In this document: positions 15,816 to 24,970 of the stretch, in pieces | How positions within the stretch are numbered: the first letter of the stretch is position 1 | How the letters are laid out: the number at the start of each line of letters is the position of its first letter | From: a virus | Length of the DNA stretch: 50,026 bases | IMG/VR virus record: IMGVR_UViG_3300009180_000060 | Span: 1 to 50,026 of that record | Reading direction: 5' to 3' (one strand) | The notes under the pieces: generated by a model | Database searches by the model: none | Seen by the model: only the letters and a program-made list of their open reading frames with translations | Told to the model about the DNA's origin: nothing | Translations under genes and position numbers: made by a program

Positions 15816-16742
15816 CTAATCCTGATTATATTCGTCTACCGAAATATTAATTACAGGGCCGTGTGCATGTGCTTCTCGTCTACCGGAATTTTGTCTAGTC
15901 CAGCTGGGAGTTAGACCATTTTGTTCCAATAGATCATCACGAATGTTTTGATTTTTCTTTTCACTGTTCAACACGTGAGTAAATGAATTCGTAATGGCTG
16001 CGGTATAGTATGCAAAAGGGTTTTGCGATTTTGACTCGTCAAATCGTAATCCAATTTGTGACAATTGTACTAATGCTGACCCGCGCATTTCTTCATTGTA
16101 TGTATATCCACGCCAGTTAGATCTAGTTGCGTATCGCTCACAAAGTTTGATATACATTGTGGCCAAGGTACGTGTCACTGTGCCGTGATCTTTACAGAAC
16201 TCACCAGTATCTAAGTCGCCTTTCCAGTGACTTTTGCCCACTATATAAGGTTGTTTTTTATCATCTAGTCTATAGTGATAAAAAGGAGGAAAAGGCAAGC
16301 GTAAATATTTTACTATAGCTTCTTCGTCTGCTTCGCCTGTAACTACCAAGTCCAATAGAGAATCGTCTTCGATTAATTCTAAGTCAAAAATATCTTCAAT
16401 TTTTTTCTTTTTAGTAGCACTTTTTGGTATTTTTTTAGGTGCTGCTGGTATATGTTCCCAAGATGTCACTCTAAATACTAGGTCTGTGTTGGGGATTTTC
16501 TTTTGATCTATGACCACGCCAGTTTCTTTTTTAATACGATCTGAACGATTACGCCTAGCTTCTGCAACGGTGCGTTGATTAATTTTGGCTAAACTGGGTA
16601 AAATAATATCATATTGGTGATCGTTTTTGGGATCTTTAAAAGAACAATATGTATTTTTGCTTAGGTGTATCTGCTTTAACAGATCTCGGTTATTGAGATA
16701 AATGACTTTTTTTTGGGGTATTGGTGTTGGTGATGTGCTCAC
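15816..16742 (-). CDS. 55: Late-transcription sigma factor, gp55 family
   Basis: gp55 directs host RNA polymerase to late TATAAATA promoters together with the sliding clamp. The diagnostic part is residues ~185-285: MYIKLCERYATRSNWRGYTY, then EEMRGSALVQL, and NPFAYYTAAITNSFTHVLN followed by EKKNQNIRDDLLEQNG, a diverged sigma region 2. T4 gp55 is 185 residues; this protein has about 120 extra N-terminal residues including a Lys-rich stretch (SATKKKK). The open frame extends to 16784, but that codon lies inside a sigma70 promoter; I choose the GTG at 16740-16742, which has AGGAG 8 bases upstream, giving 308 residues. Confidence 0.88.
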   Translation of the reverse strand: MSTSPTPIPQKKVIYLNNRDLLKQIHLSKNTYCSFKDPKNDHQYDIILPSLAKINQRTVAEARRNRSDRIKKETGVVIDQKKIPNTDLVFRVTSWEHIPAAPKKIPKSATKKKKIEDIFDLELIEDDSLLDLVVTGEADEEAIVKYLRLPFPPFYHYRLDDKKQPYIVGKSHWKGDLDTGEFCKDHGTVTRTLATMYIKLCERYATRSNWRGYTYNEEMRGSALVQLSQIGLRFDESKSQNPFAYYTAAITNSFTHVLNSEKKNQNIRDDLLEQNGLTPSWTRQNSGRREAHAHGPVINISVDEYNQD

Positions 16743-16767
16743 TAAAATGTCTCCTGGACGATTATTT

Positions 16768-16795
16768 AGTATAGCATAAGTCAATTAATTGTCAA
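16768..16795 (-). promoter_or_regulatory. Strong sigma70 promoter for gp55
   Basis: The minus strand has a perfect -35 TTGACA (16795-16790), a 16-base spacer and TATACT (16773-16768) preceded by TGC, an extended -10. Predicted start is near 16761, leaving about 19 bases before the GTG start with its AGGAG site. Host-type sequences here fit expression of gp55 before late transcription. Confidence 0.8.
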
Positions 16796-16828
16796 CCTTT
16801 TTATATAATATTGGTATATTATTCAAGG

Positions 16829-16836
16829 CATAAATA
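16829..16836 (+). promoter_or_regulatory. Late promoter of the tail operon
   Basis: CATAAATA differs from the T4 late consensus in the first base only. The start would be near 16842, leaving a leader of about 16 bases with AGGA before the ATG at 16858. It faces away from the gp55 promoter. Confidence 0.55.
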
Positions 16837-16857
16837 TTAATATAGGAAAACATTAAT

Positions 16858-18006
16858 ATGGCCACACAGATATTTGACGATGGGTCTACTCTCACTACAA
16901 CAGATACGACTGAAGTATCAATCGCTAGTATTGTTGCGACACCTGCACCTGTTGACCCTGCGGTTGATCCCGAGGTTGATCCTAGGCTTCGGGAGTATCT
17001 ACGCACCCCGGCCAATCAAATTAACCGATCTGCTGATCCATCATTTTTTGATTCACTTGGTGCTGCTGTGCAGACCGGGGCATCGGCCTTGGGTGGCGCA
17101 ATAACAGCGGGCCTGGGTGCTGTGGATAGCTTGGTGAATAGCCCCCTGGGCAGTCTAATTCAGCAGGGAATTATTAACGCACGTGGCCAACCTGCTAGAG
17201 CTACACAGATAAGTAACACGGCTAGTAATAGTGACTGGCGTGTACGATTAAGCCTGGCCGAGAACGCAAATTATCTGTATAATGATAATTCTGCCCCTAA
17301 CGGTATATTGCAACCCCTGCAAGCAACCGGAGGTGTTATATTTCCATATACCCCCAAGATTGATATGTCGTATAAGGCAAATTATGCGCCATACAATCCC
17401 ACGCATTCTAATTACCGTGGTTACTTTTATACAAATAGCCAGGTAAATGATATTACTATAACTGGAAAATTTACCGCACAGGATACTGTACAGGCAAATT
17501 ATCTATTGGCGGTAATACATTTTTTACGATCAGCAACCAAAATGTTTTATGGGCAGGATCCTCAACGTGGATCTCCTCCGCCGCTATTATTCTTATCAGG
17601 ATTAGGGCAATATCAGTTTAATGACCATCCTTGTTTGTTGACTAGTTTTACATATAACTTACCCGAAGACGTTGATTATATTCGTGCCCAGGTTGTTAAT
17701 CAGGCAAATCTTAACCTAACAGCACAAAATATAGTTAAGCAAGCCGTACCGGTTATTGGTGCGGCTGCATCGTTACTAAGGTTATCCAATGCACATACAT
17801 CTAAAGGTGCGCAGCCAGTAATACCATTTGGTACAGGTATACCAGCTTCGTTACCCAGTTTAGCACAAGGGTCACCTACCTATGTGCCCACAAAAATGGA
17901 TATTAGTATTACGCTATTACCAGTCAACACTCGGCAACAAGTTAGTCAACAGTTTAGTTTGCAAAATTATGCTAATGGTAATGGTCTTAAAGCAGGATTC
18001 TGGTAA
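16858..18006 (+). CDS. 48: Baseplate tail tube cap, gp48 family
   Basis: gp48 sits on the hub and starts tube polymerisation together with gp54 in T4. This 382-residue protein has the family core at residues ~160-290: GVIFPYTPKIDMSYKANY, NPTHSNYRGYFYTNSQVNDI with TITGKFTAQ, LLAVIHFLRSATKMFYGQDP, and a final HPCLLTSFTYNLPEDVDYIR. An Ala/Gly-rich hydrophobic segment at ~62-100 (AAVQTGASALGGAITAGLGA) is an N-terminal addition. It follows the late promoter and begins a plus-strand operon; its stop overlaps the next ATG (TAATG). Confidence 0.85.
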   Translation: MATQIFDDGSTLTTTDTTEVSIASIVATPAPVDPAVDPEVDPRLREYLRTPANQINRSADPSFFDSLGAAVQTGASALGGAITAGLGAVDSLVNSPLGSLIQQGIINARGQPARATQISNTASNSDWRVRLSLAENANYLYNDNSAPNGILQPLQATGGVIFPYTPKIDMSYKANYAPYNPTHSNYRGYFYTNSQVNDITITGKFTAQDTVQANYLLAVIHFLRSATKMFYGQDPQRGSPPPLLFLSGLGQYQFNDHPCLLTSFTYNLPEDVDYIRAQVVNQANLNLTAQNIVKQAVPVIGAAASLLRLSNAHTSKGAQPVIPFGTGIPASLPSLAQGSPTYVPTKMDISITLLPVNTRQQVSQQFSLQNYANGNGLKAGFW

Positions 18007-18308
18007 TGACAGCAACTTATAATCAAAATAGCCCTTATTATTTGACTCAATATAGTCAATACTTTTTGGATGTCATGGTCAATCGCCCTATCCCAAAGTT
18101 ACCCGATGACCAATATTTCACAATAAATTCAACTTATCAGTATCGCCCGGATCTGTTGTCATTTGACCTATATGATGACAGTAATCTATGGTGGGTATTT
18201 TACCAGAGAAATCCCAACGCACTCAACAAGCCGCCCTTGGATTTTATATCTGGTACACAAATCTATCTACCAAATATTAACACATTAAGATCGGCGTTGG
18301 GAATTTGA
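18006..18308 (+). CDS. 53: Baseplate wedge protein, gp53 family (short form)
   Basis: The 100-residue product matches the gp53 core: RPDLLSFDLYDDSNLWWVFY, then NPNALNKPPLDFISGTQIYL, the LysM-like pattern of a Leu-rich helix, LWW, and a GT.I..P strand. T4 gp53 is 196 residues, so this is a compact version comparable with those of other T4-like phages. In T4 it joins the wedge after gp25. The start overlaps the gp48 stop by one base. Confidence 0.8.
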   Translation: MTATYNQNSPYYLTQYSQYFLDVMVNRPIPKLPDDQYFTINSTYQYRPDLLSFDLYDDSNLWWVFYQRNPNALNKPPLDFISGTQIYLPNINTLRSALGI

Positions 18309-18309
18309 T

Positions 18310-19743
18310 ATGGGAACACTATTCGCACCTAGACAAAATATTAACTGGACTCCGGAACAGTTAGCTGAGCAGAGAGCCCAGACTGACGCTGCCAATGAGC
18401 GTCGAACAGTCAGTCTAGCACAAAGCCAAAGCACTTCCCCTGGTCCATCAACCGGGGCAGTACCGTATACCGCACCAGCACCAGCTGTTACTATAGAAAA
18501 TGGTGTAAGAACCACTAGCTATAACATTCAAGATTTGCAGCTTAACGCCAAAGTGGAAGCCTATACCGCAGCAAGAGCCCAGGGAAAATCAGAAGAAGAA
18601 GCTGAAAATATAGGCTCCACCGCAGGTCTTAATGCAGGTGATTCCGCACTTAGGGGAGTATATACAGATTACGAAGCAAGGACTGGTGCCAGCTCACCTG
18701 GGGTAGGTTCAGACACCGATGACAATAGTAATGGCATCAATACTCTATCAGGAACAAATGCCGGTTTAAATTCTTCTACCCAGCCCTCAGGTGGCATTAA
18801 ACCACAACCCAATGTGCTGGATAATTTTGCTAGTTATACATATAATATTGGTTGGTATCTTTTAACTTTACCACAAGCGACTACGGTCATGACTAGTTCT
18901 AAGATAAACACTAGTCAATGGTCTTTATTAGTGCAGAGTGGTGGCGCACCAGCATCACAGCAAGGATCATCACAAACGGGAACTGCGGGACTGGCAATAC
19001 CTAGCCTTTCCAACTTAATCTCAGATACATTAACCAAAGGTGGTACTGCCACTAGATCTTCGGGGGGAAGAAATCAATTCTTCCCACTGGACTATTATAT
19101 AGATAATTTAGAAATAACAGCAGTGATCGCAGGGGAGGCACAAGGAACTATTTCTTCTATAAATTTTCGAGTAACTGAACCTAATGGATTAACTTTACTA
19201 CCTAATCTTAATAGTGCAGTAAGACAAGCGTATAAAAATACCACCTCAACTCCCAGGGAGGCTCATTATTGTTTAGTTATAAAATTTTACGGTTGGGATA
19301 TTAATGGTAATTTAATAACTGATCCAACTAGTAGTCGAGGAGTACCGGGTGCCACACCATCTGGGTCAAATGCGGCAGTTGTAAGATATTATCCATTCCA
19401 AATTACAAAATTTGATTTTAAACTAGCCAGTAAGCAAGTAGAGTATTCAATCGAAGGAGTCGCGTCCCCTTTTAAATATGCCACATCCACTGCATTTGGT
19501 AGCGTACCTTATAACATAGAACTCACAGGTGAAACGGTGAAACAAGTATTGGTGGGTAATGGTACTACCAGCACAGTTCCGCTTGATTCCAAGGGAAAAC
19601 CGATAGGCGCAGGAAGAGAAGCAACCAACAAGGATACCGCGGGAACAACTGATACTACTAAAGATGTCAATACCCCTATCACTAATGCCGAAATACAGGC
19701 ATTGTCAGTGCAGGCAACAAATAACGGCAATGTTGCTATATAA
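18310..19743 (+). CDS. Baseplate structural protein, possible hub component
   Basis: I do not assign a T4 name to this 477-residue protein. The first ~160 residues are low-complexity Ser/Thr/Ala/Gly. The folded part (about 165-420) has YTYNIGWYLLTLPQ, FPLDYYIDNLEITAVIAG, INFRVTEPNGLTLLPNL and EAHYCLVIKFYGWDINGN. Strong beta content and the position between gp53 and the spike suggest a hub protein comparable to part of T4 gp27, which is otherwise not visible in the window. Residues FQITKFDFKLASKQVEYSIE complete a second beta unit. The C-terminal 70 residues are again unstructured. The ATG follows the gp53 stop by one base. Confidence 0.75.
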   Translation: MGTLFAPRQNINWTPEQLAEQRAQTDAANERRTVSLAQSQSTSPGPSTGAVPYTAPAPAVTIENGVRTTSYNIQDLQLNAKVEAYTAARAQGKSEEEAENIGSTAGLNAGDSALRGVYTDYEARTGASSPGVGSDTDDNSNGINTLSGTNAGLNSSTQPSGGIKPQPNVLDNFASYTYNIGWYLLTLPQATTVMTSSKINTSQWSLLVQSGGAPASQQGSSQTGTAGLAIPSLSNLISDTLTKGGTATRSSGGRNQFFPLDYYIDNLEITAVIAGEAQGTISSINFRVTEPNGLTLLPNLNSAVRQAYKNTTSTPREAHYCLVIKFYGWDINGNLITDPTSSRGVPGATPSGSNAAVVRYYPFQITKFDFKLASKQVEYSIEGVASPFKYATSTAFGSVPYNIELTGETVKQVLVGNGTTSTVPLDSKGKPIGAGREATNKDTAGTTDTTKDVNTPITNAEIQALSVQATNNGNVAI

Positions 19744-19752
19744 GGACTAATC

Positions 19753-21603
19753 ATGGCAGCGACAACAACAGTACTTCCTACAGTTAACATAGGTGACTTT
19801 CAGACTGCGGATCGATTGGCTACTCAGGCTGCACCAAACGTTAGACCCTCTGACTTAATGAGCGAAGGTGACTTTCAGAGTGCGGATAGATTGGCTACGC
19901 AGACCGCGACTGCTAGACAGCCAGCAGGAACACCCAATACTTCAAACACCACCGCTGCTCCGGCCAAGGCAGACGCTGCACCCAAGGGTGGCGCGGCAGT
20001 TTCGTACGTTGGGTTATGTGATGCAATGAATTCTTACGAAAAAAGTCTAGTTAAAGCTGGCGTAGTTGAGTTTGCCAATCAATATGATATACAATTTGTT
20101 CCTGCAAATAAATTAGCCAGTGCAAAAGTAGCACCAAAAGGTCCGACCGAGCTAGCCGCTAAATCTATGGCAAACTCAAACACCGCCGCCGCCAAGGTTG
20201 ATTCAAGTAAAACTGCTGTTGACATGACATCACAAAGATTTACCTTGGTTGCGGGTGCGCAGATCATTCAGTTTATTAGTATGGTTTTACAAAATAGTAC
20301 TTATATTACTAATCAACTAAAAGCAGTACAAGATCCTACTAAAGCGGACAAACAAGCTACCCCACAATCGCCTACTACTAAAACAACCGATTGGTTTAGA
20401 ATTTCTGTTAGTGCAGTCCCGATAGGCACCACAAAAGATAAAAAAAGAAATGATTACCCTTATAAAATAACCTATCTTGTAACCACATATGCCATTAATC
20501 AAATGCAAAGTCAGTATTTCAATGATGCAAAATTTAGGGGCATACATAAATCATATAATTATTGGTTCACCGGCCAGAATACGCAAGTATTAAGATATGA
20601 ACAGAGTTATAATACTCAATTCTTTTATGTAATGGGTAGTCGTAGCAAATTACAAGGTCCTCAAAATTCTACACAAACAGATGATATAGCGAAGATTATC
20701 GCCAAACCGCTGGGTGATCCGGCTAACATTCCGTCACAGCCTAACGCATCTATCCAAGGGTCAACCAATGACGCCAATACACCAACAGCTACGGCTGCTG
20801 ATTACCTGTATAGCATGGCAGATCAAGGTGTAGTTAAAATACAAATTGTTGGAGACCCGGCTTGGTTGTTACAGGGAGAAGTGAAAGGAATAACTGCTAA
20901 CAGCGTTAACTTTAATGGATTTTATCCTGATGGTAGCGTATGTTACGAAACACAAGAGGTAGTGTTTGCCATTAATTTTAATGCTCCGGCAGATTACAAT
21001 AGTGCATCGGGATCAGGTGGACCCGCCGGTGGCACTGGATTGATGGATACTATATCACGGTCTTCTCCGATTAATAGTGCCAGAGGATCGACACAGGCCA
21101 GTGCCGCATATAGAGCAACCACCATAAAAAGTACGTTTAGTAAAGGAAGTTTTACCCAAGAATTAGAAGGAACTGCACTTACTAATTTAAATGCCAAACA
21201 AATAGCTGATGCAAGTAATGGTAGATCAGTCAAAGGGTCTGCCGGCGGCAATGGCGCAGTACGTTCCGATCCCAATGGCATTGCATCAGACTCAGACGCA
21301 CCGGAATTGGCGAGCGGAGCATCACCCAAATCGGTGGCTGATCAGGTTAATGATTTTGAGAGTGGACTTCCACCGGATACGTCAGCAGCACAATCTAATG
21401 ATGTATCTATAGCATCAACCCGGCTGTCAAACCCTCCGGGGCCAACTACGTCTAACGGTATAGATGTGACAGATCGTGATCCTATAGTAACTACTTCTAC
21501 TCCGGGGGTTGGCCCACCCGCTACTGCTGCTGAACTACGCAACCTATTTCTAAATACTCCACCGTCAAACAATCAGCAAACCTCGGCAGCAAGGGATCCA
21601 TAA
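19753..21603 (+). CDS. Baseplate structural protein with N-terminal duplicated motif, possible hub component
   Basis: This 616-residue protein starts with two copies, 25 residues apart, of a motif GDFQ(T/S)ADRLATQ (bases from 19792 and 19867). The folded middle (about 80-420) includes YVGLCDAMNSYEKSLVKAGV, a conserved stretch WFRISVSAVPIGTTKDKKRN, ITYLVTTYAINQMQSQYFND, then YNYWFTGQNTQVLRYEQSYN. A further unit, VKIQIVGDPAWLLQGEVKG, ends in VVFAINFNAP. Segments of the type YNYYFTGQN..L are known from hub-like baseplate proteins of other T4-like phages. The last ~180 residues are Ser/Gly/Pro-rich and look disordered. AAGGA lies 8 bases before the ATG. It directly precedes the spike gene, with which it overlaps by one base, so a hub role is likely but unproven. 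Confidence 0.75.
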   Translation: MAATTTVLPTVNIGDFQTADRLATQAAPNVRPSDLMSEGDFQSADRLATQTATARQPAGTPNTSNTTAAPAKADAAPKGGAAVSYVGLCDAMNSYEKSLVKAGVVEFANQYDIQFVPANKLASAKVAPKGPTELAAKSMANSNTAAAKVDSSKTAVDMTSQRFTLVAGAQIIQFISMVLQNSTYITNQLKAVQDPTKADKQATPQSPTTKTTDWFRISVSAVPIGTTKDKKRNDYPYKITYLVTTYAINQMQSQYFNDAKFRGIHKSYNYWFTGQNTQVLRYEQSYNTQFFYVMGSRSKLQGPQNSTQTDDIAKIIAKPLGDPANIPSQPNASIQGSTNDANTPTATAADYLYSMADQGVVKIQIVGDPAWLLQGEVKGITANSVNFNGFYPDGSVCYETQEVVFAINFNAPADYNSASGSGGPAGGTGLMDTISRSSPINSARGSTQASAAYRATTIKSTFSKGSFTQELEGTALTNLNAKQIADASNGRSVKGSAGGNGAVRSDPNGIASDSDAPELASGASPKSVADQVNDFESGLPPDTSAAQSNDVSIASTRLSNPPGPTTSNGIDVTDRDPIVTTSTPGVGPPATAAELRNLFLNTPPSNNQQTSAARDP

Positions 21604-23117
21604 TGGCAATTAATGTAAACAAAACAACAGGCAAGAATTCGGCATACAACTTTGATAAAGGAAATATGCCCGCGGAGTTTGGGCCATATATCGGGGAAGT
21701 GGTTAATAATGTAGATCCCACACGCAGTGGTAGACTACAGGTATACATAACTCAATTCAGTGGCGGTGATAAGACAAACAAGTCACTATGGCGAACAGTA
21801 TCTCCAATTCAACAACAAGGAGGGGCAACGCCTAAGACCAGTACGTCAACTGGTGTTGGCACATACGGCTCCACCAACAATCAACAGAGTTATGGATCCG
21901 CTGCACCCGGTCCTGATATTGGCACACAGGTATTGTGTATATTTGTTGCAGGGCAGGGACTGGAAGGTTATTATATAGGTATTATACCAACACAGGGCAT
22001 TAATCATATGACTCCTGCTATTGGTGCAACCCCAGCGGCGGAACCACAGAATACAAACCAGTCTACATATTTCGCCAAGGCCCCGCAACTTCCTGTTTCT
22101 GAAATCAATAACGCGGAAGAAAATACCGCCATTACCGAGAATCCTAAGTTTTACGACCAGAAAAAACCGGTGCATAGCTACGCAGCCCAGGGATTATTTC
22201 AACAGGGTGTAGTTAATGATCCTATTCGTGGTCCTATAACTTCCTCCAGTCAAAGAGAAAGCCCCAGTACTGTTTCTGGTATGAGTACCCCGGGTAGACC
22301 CGTGTATAAAGGTGGGTACGATGATGCTACTGTTGTGCAGAAAGTTTCGTCAGGGTCAGTTCCTGCAGATTCGGTGGATATAGTAGGACGTAAGGGTGGA
22401 CATTCTGTTGTTTTAGATGATGGTGATGCCAGCGGAAAAAATTCCATGGTACGATTCCGTACGGCCAAGGGACATCAGGTTACATTAAGTGATGATGGCA
22501 ACAATCTCTATATCGCCCATGCAAATGGACAAGTATGGTTAGAGTTCGGACAAGAAGGTACATTAGACGTATATACGACAAATTCTATCAATTTACGTAC
22601 AGAAGGCACAATAAATCTACATGCTGACAAAGATTTTAATGTATGGGCCGGCGGAAACATCAACATGAAAAGTAATGTAGCCACCACCATGCAAAGTGAA
22701 GGTACATTTACCTGCGCCAACAAAGATGTATTGACTCTGTTTAGTCAAGCAACCATAGGAATCAAGAGTAGTGGTGCATTGACACTTGATGGTAAGACCA
22801 GTTCATGGAATGGTGGCGGCAGTTTAGCATTACAAGCAGGTACTATAGATTTAAATCCCGGATCTGCTGCGTCTGTAGCTATACCCCAGGGATTAGTGGA
22901 ATATACTATGCCGGATAGCAGTTTTAATTCGTCGTCTGGCTGGGACGTAGCATCTGAGGGAGTTAAGAGTATTGTTACTCGAGCACCTGCGCATGAACCT
23001 TGGCCTTATCATAATCAAGGGGTACAGGTAAATGTTAACTTGAGTGATGGCTCCAATTCAAGTCCACCTGGGGCACCCACAGTTCCCGCGGGCACATCAA
23101 TAACTAAGACAGCATAA
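21603..23117 (+). CDS. 5: Baseplate central spike, gp5-like without lysozyme domain
   Basis: The spike punctures the outer membrane. This 504-residue protein has an N-terminal OB-fold (FGPYIGEVVNNVDPTRSGRL with QVYITQF, residues 22-50, and GTQVLCIFVAGQGLEGYYIG near 100-120). A conserved linker follows (KKPVHSYAAQGLFQQGVVND, then GPITSSSQRESPSTVSG). From about 265 a repetitive triple-stranded beta-helix appears: GHSVVLDDGD, MVRFRTAKGHQVTLSDDGN, IYLRTEGTINLHADKD-like repeats and INMKSN..TTMQSEG. T4 gp5 carries a lysozyme domain between OB-fold and helix; I see no such domain here. Lytic functions are instead in the tape measures. Confidence 0.9.
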   Translation: MAINVNKTTGKNSAYNFDKGNMPAEFGPYIGEVVNNVDPTRSGRLQVYITQFSGGDKTNKSLWRTVSPIQQQGGATPKTSTSTGVGTYGSTNNQQSYGSAAPGPDIGTQVLCIFVAGQGLEGYYIGIIPTQGINHMTPAIGATPAAEPQNTNQSTYFAKAPQLPVSEINNAEENTAITENPKFYDQKKPVHSYAAQGLFQQGVVNDPIRGPITSSSQRESPSTVSGMSTPGRPVYKGGYDDATVVQKVSSGSVPADSVDIVGRKGGHSVVLDDGDASGKNSMVRFRTAKGHQVTLSDDGNNLYIAHANGQVWLEFGQEGTLDVYTTNSINLRTEGTINLHADKDFNVWAGGNINMKSNVATTMQSEGTFTCANKDVLTLFSQATIGIKSSGALTLDGKTSSWNGGGSLALQAGTIDLNPGSAASVAIPQGLVEYTMPDSSFNSSSGWDVASEGVKSIVTRAPAHEPWPYHNQGVQVNVNLSDGSNSSPPGAPTVPAGTSITKTA

Positions 23118-23118
23118 C

Positions 23119-24951
23119 ATGGCAATTTATAACTATACATTACCATCCGGGGCAACATTTCAAGTATCGGCTCCCTCTGGTACCACACAAGAAGAAGCAG
23201 ATGATATTTTTTATTCGCAAGTAGCGGCAGGTACATTTGTTGGATATGATGTGGGTGACACCTTAATTAATCCCACACAAGCTCTGGAAAATTTTGGTAT
23301 TACTCGACTACAACGCGGTACTGCGGGCGTGGATGATCAGACTTTGCTGGCTATTATATCTGGGCTACCGATAGTTGCGTCACTTCCATCCTTAACCTCA
23401 CAACCTGTTGCTAATCCAATAGACCAATCAAGTTATATACAAGTTACCAGTACGCCCACTGGTACAGTTAACCTATCATTGCAAGCAGGCCAATTAACTC
23501 CGCAGCAAACACAGTCTTTAATGGCGCAAATGGCGGCAAATGCAAATAATACTCCTGATACATTTACCCAAGCTGATGGTATCGGATTATACGGGTTTAA
23601 CTGTAATCAACTTGAGCAAGCCGGAATAGTTAAACCCGGTATGAGTCAATTATACTGTCCTCTTGATTCTAATGGTAATAATCCCTCTAATTTTGTTAGT
23701 TTTATGACGTCACCAACACCCTGGACCGGATTATATGGCATTACCAGTATCAATGATCTGTTAAATGATGCAGGATTGCAAAATGAAATACAACAGGACT
23801 TATTGCAACAAACTTATGATCAATTGGTGTACAGCGGAGTAGTTGTACCCCCTAAACCAAAAGTCACCACCGCCAGTATCACCACAGGACTGGTATACAA
23901 TTCCTCGGGCTCACTGCTGTCTGCTACTCCACTATCGTTATTGGTAATGGGACATAATGATTCAACAAGTCTACAGAATTCCTTTCTAAGCACACTTGGT
24001 GCCGCTGGTAGCACGACAAATAATTTATTTTCTAACCTAGCCGGTACTCCCCTGGGAAGTGTACCCGCAGCTATACAGAATTTTGGTACATCGGCGGTTG
24101 CGCAATATACTTCTGGCTTGGCATCATTATCCACTGGTGCGGTTGGGTTTGCTACAGGGGCATTGAATAGTGTTACTGCGGCTACCGGAGCGGTCGCTAC
24201 ACAATTGTCTGGATTGTCCTCAGGATTAGTTGGCGGTGCGGTTGCATCTGCGGCTAGTGTTATACAATCAACAGTTAACGGAGATGTAGGTGCGTTGATG
24301 GCAGTGGGAAGTAAATACGGCACCAGTATTGCCAGTGCATGGTCCAGTACAACTGATTCAATATCCTCGTTGGGTGCATCGGTAACCACAGGAGTGGGAT
24401 CGCTGGCCGCTGGGATTGGTAGTAGTGTATCAGGTTTAGCATCAAATATTACAGCATCCGCCGGTGCGTTAGCATCGGGAATACAAAGTCAAGTGACTGC
24501 GTTGTCATCGGGTATCAGTAGCCTAGCAAAATCTGCCCAAGCCAGCATTAACTTCAGTGATTTTTCTTTAAGTAGTTTAGTATCCAGGGTTCAACCAGCC
24601 GCAGGGTTCACAAACACAGTAAATCGAGCCACAGTTGACGCAGCAGTAACCCGAATTATAGGATCTCCACTAATAACCCCACCGGTATATGCATTACCCT
24701 CAATACAGTCCTTGGGTACAGCATTAGACATTAAAACTGCACAAAACTTACTGGCAAAAACGCAATCTATTGCAAGTGGAGCTACTGGGCTAATAACTGG
24801 TATAACCGCCGGGGGAAAGAATCTAATACAAGGATCTCTATCACAAGTTCAATCGGTATTAAACTCAGCACAAGGGGTTCAACAAGCGGCCAACAATGTG
24901 GTTTCGCAAGCAAAACGATTGGGTAACAGCCTGTTACCCCCGGGCAACTAA
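23119..24951 (+). CDS. Tail/baseplate protein with N-terminal phage motif and Ala/Gly/Ser-rich C-terminal half
   Basis: The 610-residue protein opens with LPSGATFQVSAPSGTTQEEA followed by DDIFYSQVAAGTFVG, a short beta-alpha unit known at the start of several phage tail proteins. A unit at ~155-200 reads GIGLYGFNCNQLEQAGIVKP. From ~300 on the sequence becomes Ala/Gly/Ser/Thr-rich with heptad-like hydrophobics (GALASGIQSQVTALSSGISS) and looks like a long, flexible helical rod. No catalytic motif is visible. Its position between spike and gp25 makes it a baseplate or tail protein; T4 has no obvious counterpart. It starts one base after the spike stop. Confidence 0.75.
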   Translation: MAIYNYTLPSGATFQVSAPSGTTQEEADDIFYSQVAAGTFVGYDVGDTLINPTQALENFGITRLQRGTAGVDDQTLLAIISGLPIVASLPSLTSQPVANPIDQSSYIQVTSTPTGTVNLSLQAGQLTPQQTQSLMAQMAANANNTPDTFTQADGIGLYGFNCNQLEQAGIVKPGMSQLYCPLDSNGNNPSNFVSFMTSPTPWTGLYGITSINDLLNDAGLQNEIQQDLLQQTYDQLVYSGVVVPPKPKVTTASITTGLVYNSSGSLLSATPLSLLVMGHNDSTSLQNSFLSTLGAAGSTTNNLFSNLAGTPLGSVPAAIQNFGTSAVAQYTSGLASLSTGAVGFATGALNSVTAATGAVATQLSGLSSGLVGGAVASAASVIQSTVNGDVGALMAVGSKYGTSIASAWSSTTDSISSLGASVTTGVGSLAAGIGSSVSGLASNITASAGALASGIQSQVTALSSGISSLAKSAQASINFSDFSLSSLVSRVQPAAGFTNTVNRATVDAAVTRIIGSPLITPPVYALPSIQSLGTALDIKTAQNLLAKTQSIASGATGLITGITAGGKNLIQGSLSQVQSVLNSAQGVQQAANNVVSQAKRLGNSLLPPGN

Positions 24952-24957
24952 GTTAGG

Positions 24958-24964
24958 GTAAATA
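24958..24964 (+). promoter_or_regulatory. Putative late promoter 6 bases before the gp25 ATG
   Basis: GTAAATA is followed by CATATT and the gp25 ATG. No Shine-Dalgarno sequence lies between them. By the T4 spacing the transcript would begin within a base of the ATG. Confidence 0.4.
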
Positions 24965-24970
24965 CATATT

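Noticed and set aside
16743-16784. TTG start of gp55 at 16784
   Set aside because: It falls inside the spacer of the sigma70 promoter; the GTG at 16742 has AGGAG at 8 bases.
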